This document shows, in pieces, positions 11,355 to 21,271 of a stretch of DNA of 64,000 nt (its first letter is position 1; each line of letters opens with the position of its first letter). The stretch is from Siderastrea radians (Eukaryota > Cnidaria > Anthozoa > Scleractinia > Rhizangiidae). A program made the translations under genes and the position numbers. Where the stretch lies: contig OZ024895.1 in the NCBI GenBank assembly GCA_964017195.1, positions 13,428,534 through 13,492,533 on the forward strand. Direction: 5' to 3'. The notes under the pieces are model-generated. The model was not told where the DNA came from. It did no database searches and saw only the letters and a program-made list of their open reading frames with translations.

Positions 11355-11423
11355 AACAATACTGCGACCTGCTGTAGTTGACGTGCAAACATATATTTTT
11401 GTGTCCTTTTTTTTTCATTCAAG

Positions 11424-11681
11424 ACTCACCTACAGTAACAAACACAGCCAGGCCAAACATTACAGTCAAAGAAAATGATATGCTGAAACTATACTGCCAT
11501 GCTGATGGTAATCCACAGCCAGTCATTGCCTGGACATTATTGGACAACAATCAAACAATGGATGGTGAAGAGGAGCGGCTTACGTTACAAAGGGCACAGA
11601 AATCTGATTCAGGGATTTATGTGTGCACGGCGAGCAATTTTCTGGGGAATGACCCCAAGACAATAGCTGTGGATGTCTAGT
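11424..11681 (+). CDS. Ig exon 3, clean apart from a stop at its last codon
   Basis: A phase-1 exon of 258 bases with Ig landmarks: LYCHADGNPQP (Cys 1), VIAWTLL (Trp), SDSGIYVCTASN (Cys 2). The last full codon is TAG at 11678-11680, one base before the GTAAGT donor. The domain itself is complete, but reading-through into the next exon is blocked. Confidence 0.82.
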
Positions 11682-12328
11682 GTAAGTATATTTATTATTC
11701 CACTGTTGTGTCATTTTACCGTACAAGGCACGAGAACGCGCAAAATTTTGCTGAGAGAAGACGAAGCAAAACAAAATGTAGTGGAATAATGAACCTCTTA
11801 TTCTGTGTTTTTGGTCGATAATACACGCGGGCATTTTACATACTCCTCACATTCCCCCCCCCCCCAGCGGGGCTTGGAAAATACTACACAACTCGTAAAA
11901 TATCGGCGAATATCAAAACACCGGATAAGGTGTATGTATGGATGAATCTCTTCTATTGGGCTCCTCCTATAATCTGATTGCTGTTCATAGTTCTTGTTTA
12001 CGTTTACTTTTTATTAATCGCAGCTCTTAGAAAATGGGAATGAAAAAATAAAAACTGAATGCATACGCGCTTGTCCTCTCAAGTTCCCAAGCGTTTTATT
12101 TCACCGTTCCTTAATATCCCTGAAACAAGTTAAGTTAAGGGTAGGTAAATTCGCACACGGTCCAACGAGGCCCATACAGCTGGAGCTTTTCCTGGTTACT
12201 GAAGGATGAAGCAACTGAGGGTATAGATACCCCCCTCGGATGGGATGCTAGTGACGCTAGTGTTACCGCCAGCAGTATGTCACCGGTACCCATTTATAGG
12301 GTGATGAAGAGAGACAATGCGGTGTTAA

Positions 12329-12452
12329 GGCGATTTCCGCTGAACGTTCAATCAATAACTGCAAAAATAAAGTTACCAAAAAAATACTCATGGCATAGTA
12401 ACATTTTGAATTAAAAAAGAAGAAATTATCAATGCTTATAAGCTCCCAAAGA
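12329..12452. repeat. Partial copy of the GRCGATTTC TTAA-flanked element
   Basis: TTAA at 12325-12328 is followed by GGCGATTTCCGCTGAACG and about 120 bases matching the left end of the element at 48510-49026. The right end is missing. Confidence 0.7.
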
Positions 12453-12569
12453 TTAAACAAACAGGATTTCTAGAATTTTTTCCTTAGGATTCCAAAGTGA
12501 ATTTCGATACACTGATTTTATGAAAATATGCAACTCAGTAACAATTCTATCCGACATCTTATCTTTCAG

Positions 12570-12836
12570 ATAAGCTATCGAATACGCGAGTGCTGTCACC
12601 TGAAAAATCCAAGAAAATGAAAATTGATTCTCCGGTTGCAATAACATGCCCAACAGACTCTAACCCACCTCCTCACATTTACACTTTTTATAAAGATGGG
12701 GCCATGATCCAGAAGGGAGAGTCAGGGTCTTTTAACATACCACAATAGAGCTATCGCGACCAAGGCTCTTATACCTCTGTTCCAAAGAATGCTGCTGGTA
12801 CAGGGCTGAGTGCTGTGTTTAATCTCACAATAGAAG
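12570..12836 (+). pseudogene. Ig exon 4, broken
   Basis: A phase-1 exon of 267 bases between TTTCAG and GTAAGT. It has ITCPTDSNPPP for the first Cys, but TAG interrupts it at 12746-12748. The second core cysteine is lost: the Tyr-x-Cys position reads SYTSVPKN, with TCT at 12776-12778 in place of the Cys codon. Confidence 0.8.
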
Positions 12837-13139
12837 GTAAGTTGGAACGCTAATGCGGCATTATAATGTCGATTCCAGGTTGCGGTAGGCGCTCTGATTG
12901 GATAAAACATGTTTTATAAGACAATATAAACACAGAAAGGGCATATTCATATTCTTTTGGGAGTCGGGGTTGGACGTCTTCAATCTTTCATTTTCCCTTT
13001 CACTGAGTTGATCCATTAGTGCTTCTTCATTAAAAAATAATTATTTTCTTTTCCAATATGCAGACCCTCTGTACGTTTGTCTTCATCGTCAAAAATGTCT
13101 TGTTTTTCTTTCCTTCCCTTTTTCTTTCTTTTGTTACAG

Positions 13140-13433
13140 TAAAACCCGAACGCCCTATAATTACAAAATTGGAATCCGGAGGTTCGTTCATCCACGTGAC
13201 TTGGAAACCTCCTACAAATCCCCGTGGAATCCCTGTGACTGGCTACTTTGTTCAAGTAATTGACGTGAACAACCCAAACAATGTGCTCAACTGCTCCGAC
13301 ATAATCACTAGTATATTTCGTTGCACCATATATGGAGTACAACCCAACACGACGTATGCAGTCCGCGTGCTTGCCGTAGGTAGTGCAGGATACGGTTTTT
13401 TGACGCAAGAAAAGCTTACAACAAAATACGAAG
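13140..13433 (+). CDS. Fibronectin type III exon, clean
   Basis: A phase-1 exon of 294 bases. It encodes PERPIITKLESGG, then VTWKPPTNPRG and GYFVQV, then a C-terminal QPNTTYAVRVLAVGSAG, the standard FN3 pattern. The domain most likely sits next to the membrane, since the following exon is transmembrane. Confidence 0.87.
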
Positions 13434-13462
13434 GTAAGTTATTTACTTCTATGAACCGTCGG

Positions 13463-13731
13463 CTTCACCCTGGGCTTGTCACCTTGTCGTGGTGGGTAAG
13501 CTTGCGTGTCTCAATGATCCCAAGAGCTATGCCGGCTGGGGCTCTAGGCCCTGGTAGGATCAATCATGCCGGATTGGTCAAAGGGGAGGGAGGACAGCCC
13601 CTGGGCCCCCAGGCTGGAGGTTAGGCGTGGGGCTAATCACCCCACCCTGTACAAAACTCAGTGATTACAGAAACCCCTTAAAGGGGTCTTATGCGCCACA
13701 TGGCGTCAAGAGGCCTAAGTATATAAGTAAG
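13463..13731 (+). mobile_element. Short retroposon with 13-base target duplication
   Basis: The 269-base insert begins CTTCACCCTGGGCTTGTCAC and contains TTGTCGTGGTGGGTAAGC. That text I remember as the 5' region of a LINE-related repeat common in invertebrates. It is flanked by TATGAACCGTCGG (13450-13462) and TATGAACCTTCGG (13732-13744), one mismatch in 13. The 3' end is AAGTATATAAGTAAG, a degenerate simple tail. It is a short non-autonomous or internally deleted copy in the FN3-TM intron. Confidence 0.78.
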
Positions 13732-14065
13732 TATGAACCTTCGGACGTGCAATCAAACTCATAGCCCTCATGGTGGTACAAGGAGGAGTGGATGGGCGGG
13801 GGGGAGGGGTGAGTTGATGGATCATCCTGGGAGTTTTGGTGTGTTACAGTCTTTTAAAAAGATTATACTCTTGGTAGATAGCCTGTGATCTGCCCTACAA
13901 GGTAAAAACAATATTATGGGTTGTGGTGCTGCTGGAGGGGGGCTGTGACGTCATCCAAAATGCACAACACGTGGCAAAAGCCGTGAAGGAGAGGGATGAT
14001 TATTTTAGTTGCACATAGTCTGTTATCACAGGTTACATTTGTGATCATATTTTGGTCATTTCAAG

Positions 14066-14221
14066 GTTATTCAAACAACAGAAAAACTGAGAATCACAAA
14101 GGAGCGAAAAAAGGGATTTCTACAGTGATGCTGGTCAGCTTGCTTGCAGGCGTCGCAGGAGCTATTTTCCTTGTAGTTGTTACCGCTGTACTGGTGAAAC
14201 GTTGTCGTTCTACTGGAAAGG
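14066..14221 (+). CDS. Transmembrane exon, clean
   Basis: A phase-1 exon of 156 bases. It encodes a charged linker followed by an uncharged helix (VMLVSLLAGVAGAIFLVVV and onward) and a basic stop-transfer VKRCR. This sets a type I orientation for the receptor. The tail exon that should follow was not found before 14630. Confidence 0.82.
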
Positions 14222-14629
14222 GTGAGTACTCACCTGAAAAGCGAATTGAATTTATTACATTCTTAATCTTTCGTTATTTAATTTCTACCTTTCTGACTGG
14301 TTCACCGTACACAGGTTATCAACGAAGAAACCTACTTTTTTTGCTTGTAAGGAAATTGAATGTCATGCCAAGTGCCATGGCGTTGAAAAGTTTTTGCTGC
14401 GAAGCAAAGGTTCTGTCCATAATGGTGGCAAAAAAAAAGCAACGATTGCCGAAGTTGATAATTTAATAAAAACAACTATACCACTCACGCTTGTGGATTT
14501 GAGTTAATTATAACCAGTTATTATCACATCATATCTAACTCGAGCTTTCGGAATAGTTGTTTTGAAATATTTATATTTTGAGGTGTAGATCTGAGCCTGG
14601 TTTTAAACAAGAGAATTAATTGACTTTGG
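14222..14629. other. Non-coding stretch after the transmembrane exon
   Basis: The open frame of the TM exon runs on past the GTGAGT donor but has no domain-like content. No tail exon with good splice sites could be recognised. Confidence 0.45.
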
Positions 14630-14751
14630 AATTTTACTCCTGGGTTAGAGTTAGTCTTCTCCTAGAAACTGAACTTGAAGTACATTTTGGTCTAGAATAG
14701 CTGACAGTGGTTTAAGTGTCCATGTAGCACTCAAGGCCAAACAAAACAATA

Positions 14752-16048
14752 CAGTCAAAGCTCTCCTTAATTGCGACCACTCTCGTCAGCGACCAGCTCT
14801 AGTCATGAGCTATAGGAAACATGGATTTTGAGTTCTCACCGAACGTTGTTTCAAGCAAACAGCGGTGAAATATGTGGACGATTCAATAAAACTATCATCT
14901 TACCGTCTGTTTTGCTGTCCCGTGCCTTTGATATCTGCATCATCTTCTGCAAATTTCCCTGTTTCTCCCCAATTCTTCGGTGAATTCGATATGCTTACTT
15001 TTCCCGCCGCCATTTTGAAAAACCACTCATTCCCAGTTCTACGCAGCCAACTGGAAAACCTCCTAAAGTCTGGGTAGGAAGCGCTTGGGGTGTTGCTAGG
15101 ATATTTGTGCCTTTGGCCAATCGTAGACCCGAAAAGACAATCGCTATTGTTTTTCAAATTCTGGTAAGAGCAAAAACCTCTTTCCAGTCCCCCGACAGAA
15201 CCTAATTTGAATTGTAACTTTTAATCCGTTGCACGACGACCTTCCATATATGGAAGTCCGTCATGCAATGTTCTTACGAGCTCGTAACCATAACCTCGAA
15301 ACGATGGCCTACCCAGTGGCTTTAGAGCGGCTTTAGCTGCGTATAACTGGGAATGAGTGGTTTTTCAAAATGGCGGGCGGTAAAAGTAAGCATATCCAGC
15401 TCACCGAAGAATCGAGGAGAAACAGGGATATTTGCAGAAGATAAAGCAGAAATCAAAGACACCGGACAGCAGAACTGACGGTAAGGTGATAGCTTTCTTG
15501 AATAGTCGACACATTTCATCGCTGTTTGCTTGAAACAACGTTCGGTGAGAACTCAAAATCCACGTTTCCTATAGCTCATGCTCTAGTGAAACCAGCATTG
15601 TGAAACCCCTTTTGAATTGTCACTTAAACTCTGTAATGAAAAGCTCTCATAGGGGACAGGGCCCGTAAGCGACTGCGACCAATTTGTGAATTACCGACGG
15701 GATTTTTCCTTTGTTTTTAAGTTCTCATAAGCGACCACTCGGTCAACACTTTAATAAAAGCGCTCAGTTCTTGATCTACATAACACAAGTGCTAATGGAT
15801 CTTTGACTTGTACATACTTGAACCTCTACTGTGACAGGCAATAAAAACTAATCAATATTATTACTACAAAACTATTAGTAACCATCTGCATTTGCCAAGC
15901 TTTATGCTAAAAGCTCTTGTAAGCGACCACTCTCTATTGTTTCATTACGTGGTCGTTTACGAGAGCCCATTCTTACAAGCGACCAACTCTAGTTGCGACC
16001 ACTTTCCTGAACTAGTCCCGAGGTGGTTGCTTACAAGAGCTTTCACTG
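14752..16048. mobile_element. Non-autonomous DNA transposon, copy-1 specific
   Basis: The ends are CAGTCAAAGCTCT and AGAGCTTTCACTG, with TA on both sides (14750-14751, 16049-16050). Inside are inverted blocks of about 250 bases (14810-15060 against 15330-15590) and repeated AAGCGACCACTCT words. The matching place in copy 2, near 28335, has the flanks joined without the element. No transposase frame was seen. Confidence 0.82.
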
Positions 16049-16952
16049 TATTCGAAACTATATCGTATTCTGACTTGCTGACATAAAGAGTATAGATTAT
16101 AGGTGTAAGGCGTCAAAAAATTAGTCTAACAGATTTCGGGTATAGCGGATCGTGCGTTACGGCCACCCTGTTAATATGGTAGCCTCATTTTAACATCAAC
16201 CACTTCCCTATTGGCCCAAATGATCAGTCATTTTCTTGCATCAAACCCCCTCTATTTAACCTTTAACTCCCAAGAATGTCCAAAACCCACAGTCAAGAAA
16301 ATACCAAATTTCAGTTTGCAAAATACTGAAAAACAAATAGTACACAGTGAAAGGACTACTGAAGAGGTTTCATTTGATTGTTGAGACCATAGGATCTCTT
16401 TCACAGACTCAAACGTTAAAGTTACATTTATACCAAGGCATGTGCAATTTATACCCAAAGCAAACTCCGCCCTTTGTACCTGACAAGCCCAACGGATTAT
16501 CACGTGATCATCATGCCTCGATATAAATACCATGATCACAGGTCATAATGTTTGCTTTTAGAAGTTTCCCCAATTGACTCCAGGAGCACGTGAAAGGGTT
16601 AATCCGACCACCTCGATTATTCAGCCAGTGGCCAAGGAAGTTGAAGTCCAAGTAACTGTTTTAATTGTAAATTCAACCCTCGATATGGCCACTTCACATG
16701 TACGGACACATCTAAACGAAAACACAGTTCCCGTATTTCATATTGTGCACCGTAAAAGTAGAAATTAAGGGCAGTTTTCCTCTCTTTATATCCTCGTTTT
16801 GTGTCACATTTTTCTTGGAACATGCTAGCGCCTTTCCTCTTTCGTAGTGTCATCATTCTTTTCTTCTACGATGGATAACTAGAAAAAACTCTCTGAATAC
16901 GGCTACCTTGCTAATACGACCATAATTTCGCTCCTGTCATGGATCAGATTAA

Positions 16953-17357
16953 GGACCGTGCCTCCTTTTGTTGCTGCACACACCTTCTGCGCATCTCGGG
17001 GGGTATGAGAAACTTGGGGTCCTTAAGGACGGTGCTTGCGGCAAAGGTGTTTTTGCTCGATTTCTGACTATAGGGGAAAAGCAGCTCTAAGCAATGGCTA
17101 TTGGAATCCAAAAAGAAAATTTGGGGTGACTACGCAAGTTTTTTTTAAGATATGAATGAAGTTAAATTTGGAAAGAAAATGCCCAAACTGTTTTGTATTA
17201 CAAAGCTTTAATTTTATGGTTGCTTAATTATCACTGTAAAATGCGTGGCTACCCACATTTTTCTTTTTGGATTCCAATAACCCTTGTTAAGGTCTGCTTT
17301 TTCCTCATCAGTTATGACCTGTGCAAAATGATATCTTTGTATTAGAAGGCACCGTCC
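16953..17357. mobile_element. TTAA-flanked palindromic MITE, copy 1
   Basis: The element begins GGACCGTGCCTCC and ends with the complement CACCGTCC. TTAA stands on the left and TTGA on the right. An inner inverted pair (AGCAATGGCTATTGGAATCC and its complement near 17270-17295) makes most of it palindromic. Related copies are at 29071, 40735 and 50811. Confidence 0.82.
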
Positions 17358-17747
17358 TTGAGGGGTCCGAATAAAGGGTATTTAAGAATACTGGTCTACA
17401 ATATGTACGTATACTAATTGAATTCCTTACCACCACAGGAACAATTTTACTGATCAATTATATTTCTAGGACAATAACAATTGCCTTGGTCTTATCTATT
17501 TTTATAGGATCTATCACCAAGGCATGAACAACGGACACTGAATGGCTTTGCGTGATTGAAACTTGCAGGATCTCAGCTGCCTGCTTAAAAAAACCCTAGG
17601 ACTGAGAGAAAACAATAAAACATGAAAGCAAACTTGAGCTGGAATGATTTTATTAGCGTATAATCCATAATTTCTTGGCCTTTTAATTGTAGTCTACATG
17701 TACATAAGGAGCCAAGCTATGTATTGTGCTGTACGAGGTATAGTGTA

Positions 17748-18001
17748 TATTAGTATGTACCAAACCAGTGGATAGTGATTTTTACACGCTCTGATTGGCT
17801 ACTCAAACTCGGGATAGCATCGGCTATTTACCTCCCGGCATTTTCCGATATTTCGCGAGCGAGTTTTCCCTTACTTCTCAGAAAAATAGGAACCATTTGG
17901 TGCTGGCTATCCACCGGTTTGGTATATAATAAAACAATTATTCACCTCGGGAAATATCCACCACTATTCACTTCCACTGCGGTGAATAATTATTAAGTGC
18001 A
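17748..18001. mobile_element. Insertion with ACCAAACCAGTGG ends, present in copies 1 and 2 only
   Basis: Copy 3 reads straight from GTATAGTGTA into GTTCTAATG at about 41690, without this segment, so this is an insertion. The inner part is palindromic: ACCAAACCAGTGGATAG near 17759 and CTATCCACCGGTTTGGT near 17908. Exact ends are uncertain by a few bases. Confidence 0.72.
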
Positions 18002-19772
18002 GTTCTAAAGTTTGGGTATGTAGAGGAAATGATTATTCAGATGAAAGTTATTTAAACAAAACCTCCCGTGATATTGGTTATTAAACATCCAAGGTAAAGG
18101 TCCAGCCTTTAAGGTTGGAGACCTTAAAGTCGTCTTTTAATACTTTAAAGTCTGTTGTCTCTATAGCATACTGTTTGTCATTCAAAATGTAAATTAAACT
18201 CAAGTTACAGCTACCGTCTGAGTGATACTTGCCTACGCTTTTATTACTTTTTTTTAGATGACCACAAAGACATTGCATGTGGTCTCCTAGAATATTGAAA
18301 TGACGTCAGAATAGATGGGTGAGCAGGTGATCAACAATATCATATCCGCCCTGAGAAAAGGGACATCACGTTTTGACTTGTAGATTTTTTTGAGTTTGAA
18401 TCAATAACAGTTTTTCCGCACATTTGAAATAGGTCGACGTCGATGTTTTGAAAGTAATATTTTTGTTTGAACGGTTTGTTTGCGACTGTTTATCAGACGA
18501 AACGAATATTACCACCAATAATTTTGCATCTGATTTACATAATGAGGCACATAAAGAATGTTTTCCTGTTATTTTTGTGTGTTAGGTTTTTGTTTTGATG
18601 ACAGGAAATATAAAGCCTCGGGGGGGGGGGGGGGGGTAAAGGGGCTGCCGTTGAATGTTTCTATGGCTACATGCCTTCAATGTCTGACTAAGCTGATGTC
18701 CCATTTTTAGGTATGACGAGGTAAGGAAGCACGTCCGGGGTGTATTAAATTTCCTGAAATATCGGACGTTAACTTTCGAGTTCCTCTTTTCTTCGCTTCT
18801 ATGGTTTATGAACATGCATGTCTTTGGCTTCTTCAAAAATTAGTAAACGACTTTAATTTGAAGTTTCCCCCTGTTGAAAGGTTTCTTTTCATTTACTTTT
18901 TAAACTGAAAACATACTGAAAAATATCGTTCGTAATCCGTCTCAACCTTGTTGAATTTCAACTATGGTCCTTGTTTTTGTTCTTTTTGGCGTTTTCCCAC
19001 TTTCGTTAATTGATTATTTTATTGAACATTTGTTTTACTTGAAGGAAATACGTAAATTGAGCGCAACAGCGAACTCTTCGTTTATATACATTGCAGGTAT
19101 AATAGCCTATGTTTCATCGCTCCATCGTTTGCAATAATTGAAAACAGCCGAAAGCCTCGGGCAATATTTCAAAGTACACAGAATAAGCATGTGTCGTTGG
19201 CTACTTTAACCTTAAAGAGACCAATTATGTTTTTGGTATAATTTTCACCCAGTTGGTGCGAGACGATTCTCATTGTTACCCACAGCTGTGTATAGCATGA
19301 ATAAAGCTTAGTAAAAAAACTTGTTGCAGACAAAGGACCTCCTGAACGAACATGTATTATTATAATAGGAGCTCAAGGACCAGGTAAATATTCACCTTTC
19401 CTCAGTAGAACCATTGTCAGTGGTGACTGACATACAATACTGCACTGGGAAAAATTCCGTTCAGGTTTCCTTGCTAAACAGAGATGAAGTGCGTTTCAGT
19501 TTTGACGCGTATACTGTATTGGTGGAACTGTTGGCGACATCGATTTTTCGAGGTTTCCGCCTTTTTTTTTAAATATAAAAATGCGAACAAAAGGAAAAGG
19601 GTTTTAGAACATTGTTTAAACTGGGGCAAAATTGTACCCTGGAGAATTTTCTTTTTTTGTGTGTGATATGGTTGCATCAAGTGAGAAAAAACAGAAAGAA
19701 CTAGGGTTTTTTTTTAAAGAAAACTAATTTATTTTAATAAAACCTACCATTTTATTATTTTGTCTTCATATA

Positions 19773-20229
19773 CCGTATTTACTCGAATAAGCACCGCCCT
19801 CGAATAAGCGCCACATTAGGTACAGTAAAATTAATTAGCGCCGCCCCCGAATAAGCGCCGCGGTCCCGATGCGGGCTTATTCGAGGAATTCATTATAACT
19901 AAAACAAAAACACTACAAATCAACTCTAAAACAGCATTGGAAATTTCTTTTCATCAAAAGCGATGTTCTTCAGTTCAAAGTGATTATACCAGAATTCTTG
20001 CAAGACACAGTTCTGTTGTGAAGGCCGTAAACTTTGCCGGCACACCAAGCCCAACTTCTCTCTTCCTTTTTTGCAGTTATTGGTGCAAGTAGTCTGTTTT
20101 CAGCGTTCTTTTTTCTTAGTTGTGTCAATTTTTGAATAAGCACCGGCGCCCTCGAATCTCGAATAAGCGCCGCATTTGAGGCGCAAAAAAATTTAATAAG
20201 CGCTGCGGCTCTTATTCGAGTAAATACGG
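19773..20229. mobile_element. CCGTATTTACTCG element (TA-flanked), copy 1
   Basis: The terminal inverted repeats are CCGTATTTACTCGAATAAGC and its near-complement at the right end, with TA at 19771-19772 and 20230-20231. Repeated GAATAAGCGCC words lie near both ends. A minus-strand open frame inside it is a peptide I remember turning up as a transposon artefact in cnidarian gene models. It is not a gene. Confidence 0.85.
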
Positions 20230-20344
20230 TAAATGGAAAGGACGTCAAAATCCTCAAAAGTGACTAAAACATCTTGCCCTCCGTATAAACTTCTACTAAG
20301 ATTCTCTTGGGACTTTCTTTATATCTGGCGCTGATCTGCGAATC

Positions 20345-21271
20345 CTACTTATTTGCCGTTTTTGCAGTTTTTTTTCGCTCGCGTCGTAAAGGAAATACTC
20401 TATTTCTGTTTAAACACTGAATGTTTAGAATCCTTTTCAGAGCCTCTCGAAATCCTTTGTTCCGATAAAAGTATATTATGGGATTAATGGCAGAATTTGC
20501 AAAACTGGCAGTAACACAAGCAATGTAATCAACACCATAGTTTTTGTTCGGGTTTTTAGCAATGTGACAACCAAAAGGTACCCAAAATATCGTAAAAAAT
20601 CCTATGACAAGTGCAACTGTTTTAGCCAGTCGTTTGTCCTTTTCTCTGTTAGCCACTTGATGATGTTGAAGCTCTCTTTGCCTGAGGGAGTTCTGATTCT
20701 TAACAGTCATGAATATTGCAGAATAGGATATAATTACAACTGTAGATAAAACAACGATCCCACTCAAGATAAAATATATGTACACAAGTTTGTCCTCCGT
20801 AAATGCGTCCAACACAGGTACAATGAAGGCTGAAAACCAATAAAAGATTAGTACAAACTTCAGACGTGTTGGAGTGACGATGGCTTTGTGTGTCATGGGT
20901 TTTAAGATGACGCAGCATCGATCAAGACTCATCGTAGCTAAAGTTAAAATGGACATCGCACAGGATAGGTTTCCAATAAATCGGGCAGCATGTTCCGCTC
21001 TGACGTAACATGTTCCGCCAAGCTTACCCACAAAAATGGATATAGCCAATGGTTGAGTTACTATAGTCACCATAAGGTCTGCAAGGGCTAAATTCACGAT
21101 ACAGAAGTTAGATATGACTCTTAAACTTGGTGTGAGGAGTATGGTTACGCACACAAAGATATTGCCAAAACTTCCGATCAAGCTTATCAAAGTGTTTACA
21201 GCTATAAAAAGACCTCCATCGAGACAAGATAAAGTGCACCGTTCTGAATCCACTTTGATGTCAGAAAACAT
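20345..21271 (-). CDS. Class A (rhodopsin-like) GPCR, intronless, copy 1
   Basis: The 308-residue protein has seven hydrophobic helices and class A landmarks: GN (N37) in helix 1, LALAD (D65) in helix 2, D117-R118-C119 at the helix 3 G-protein contact (usual form DRY), FWVP (P232) in helix 6 and NPIIY (263-267) in helix 7. The N-terminus is short (about 17 residues), without a signal peptide. The second extracellular loop is very short and has no cysteine, so the common helix-3-to-loop disulfide seems absent. Loop 3 is rich in charged residues (RQRELQHHQ). The ligand cannot be told; amine, nucleoside or melatonin-type small ligands are guesses only. It is a single exon, as many cnidarian class A receptors are. 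The near-identical copy at 32846-33754 comes from the segmental duplication. Confidence 0.93.
   Translation of the reverse strand: MFSDIKVDSERCTLSCLDGGLFIAVNTLISLIGSFGNIFVCVTILLTPSLRVISNFCIVNLALADLMVTIVTQPLAISIFVGKLGGTCYVRAEHAARFIGNLSCAMSILTLATMSLDRCCVILKPMTHKAIVTPTRLKFVLIFYWFSAFIVPVLDAFTEDKLVYIYFILSGIVVLSTVVIISYSAIFMTVKNQNSLRQRELQHHQVANREKDKRLAKTVALVIGFFTIFWVPFGCHIAKNPNKNYGVDYIACVTASFANSAINPIIYFYRNKGFREALKRILNIQCLNRNRVFPLRRERKKTAKTANK

Larger units (their letters stand above)
9202..14221 (+). pseudogene. Decayed Ig-FN3 single-pass receptor gene (six visible exons)
   Basis: Six exons in a row, all bounded by AG and GT and all in phase 1, encode four I-set-like Ig domains, one fibronectin type III domain and one transmembrane segment. 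Exons are 9202-9443, 10329-10586, 11424-11681, 12570-12836, 13140-13433 and 14066-14221. This is the architecture of cell-surface adhesion or recognition receptors. Exon 1 has two in-frame stops and a length not divisible by three, exon 3 ends in a stop, and exon 4 has a stop and has lost the second Ig cysteine. The other three are clean. No signal-peptide exon and no cytoplasmic-tail exon were found. The pattern says a dead or dying gene, but a shorter product from the clean exons is possible. It need not be a paralogue of the minus-strand receptor, which has SEA in place of FN3. Confidence 0.8.

Noticed and set aside
10711..11418. Long open frames on both strands across the purine repeat
   Set aside because: They consist of repeated Ser-Leu-Pro-Pro-Phe or Gly-Arg-Lys units made by the minisatellite; no gene signal.
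14226..14466. Continuation of the TM exon frame as a cytoplasmic tail
   Set aside because: A good GTGAGT donor ends the exon at 14221, and the following codons look like random intron translation.
19970..20257. Minus-strand open frame of 95 codons
   Set aside because: It lies almost wholly within the CCGTATTTACTCG element and its inverted repeats, so it is a mobile-element artefact.
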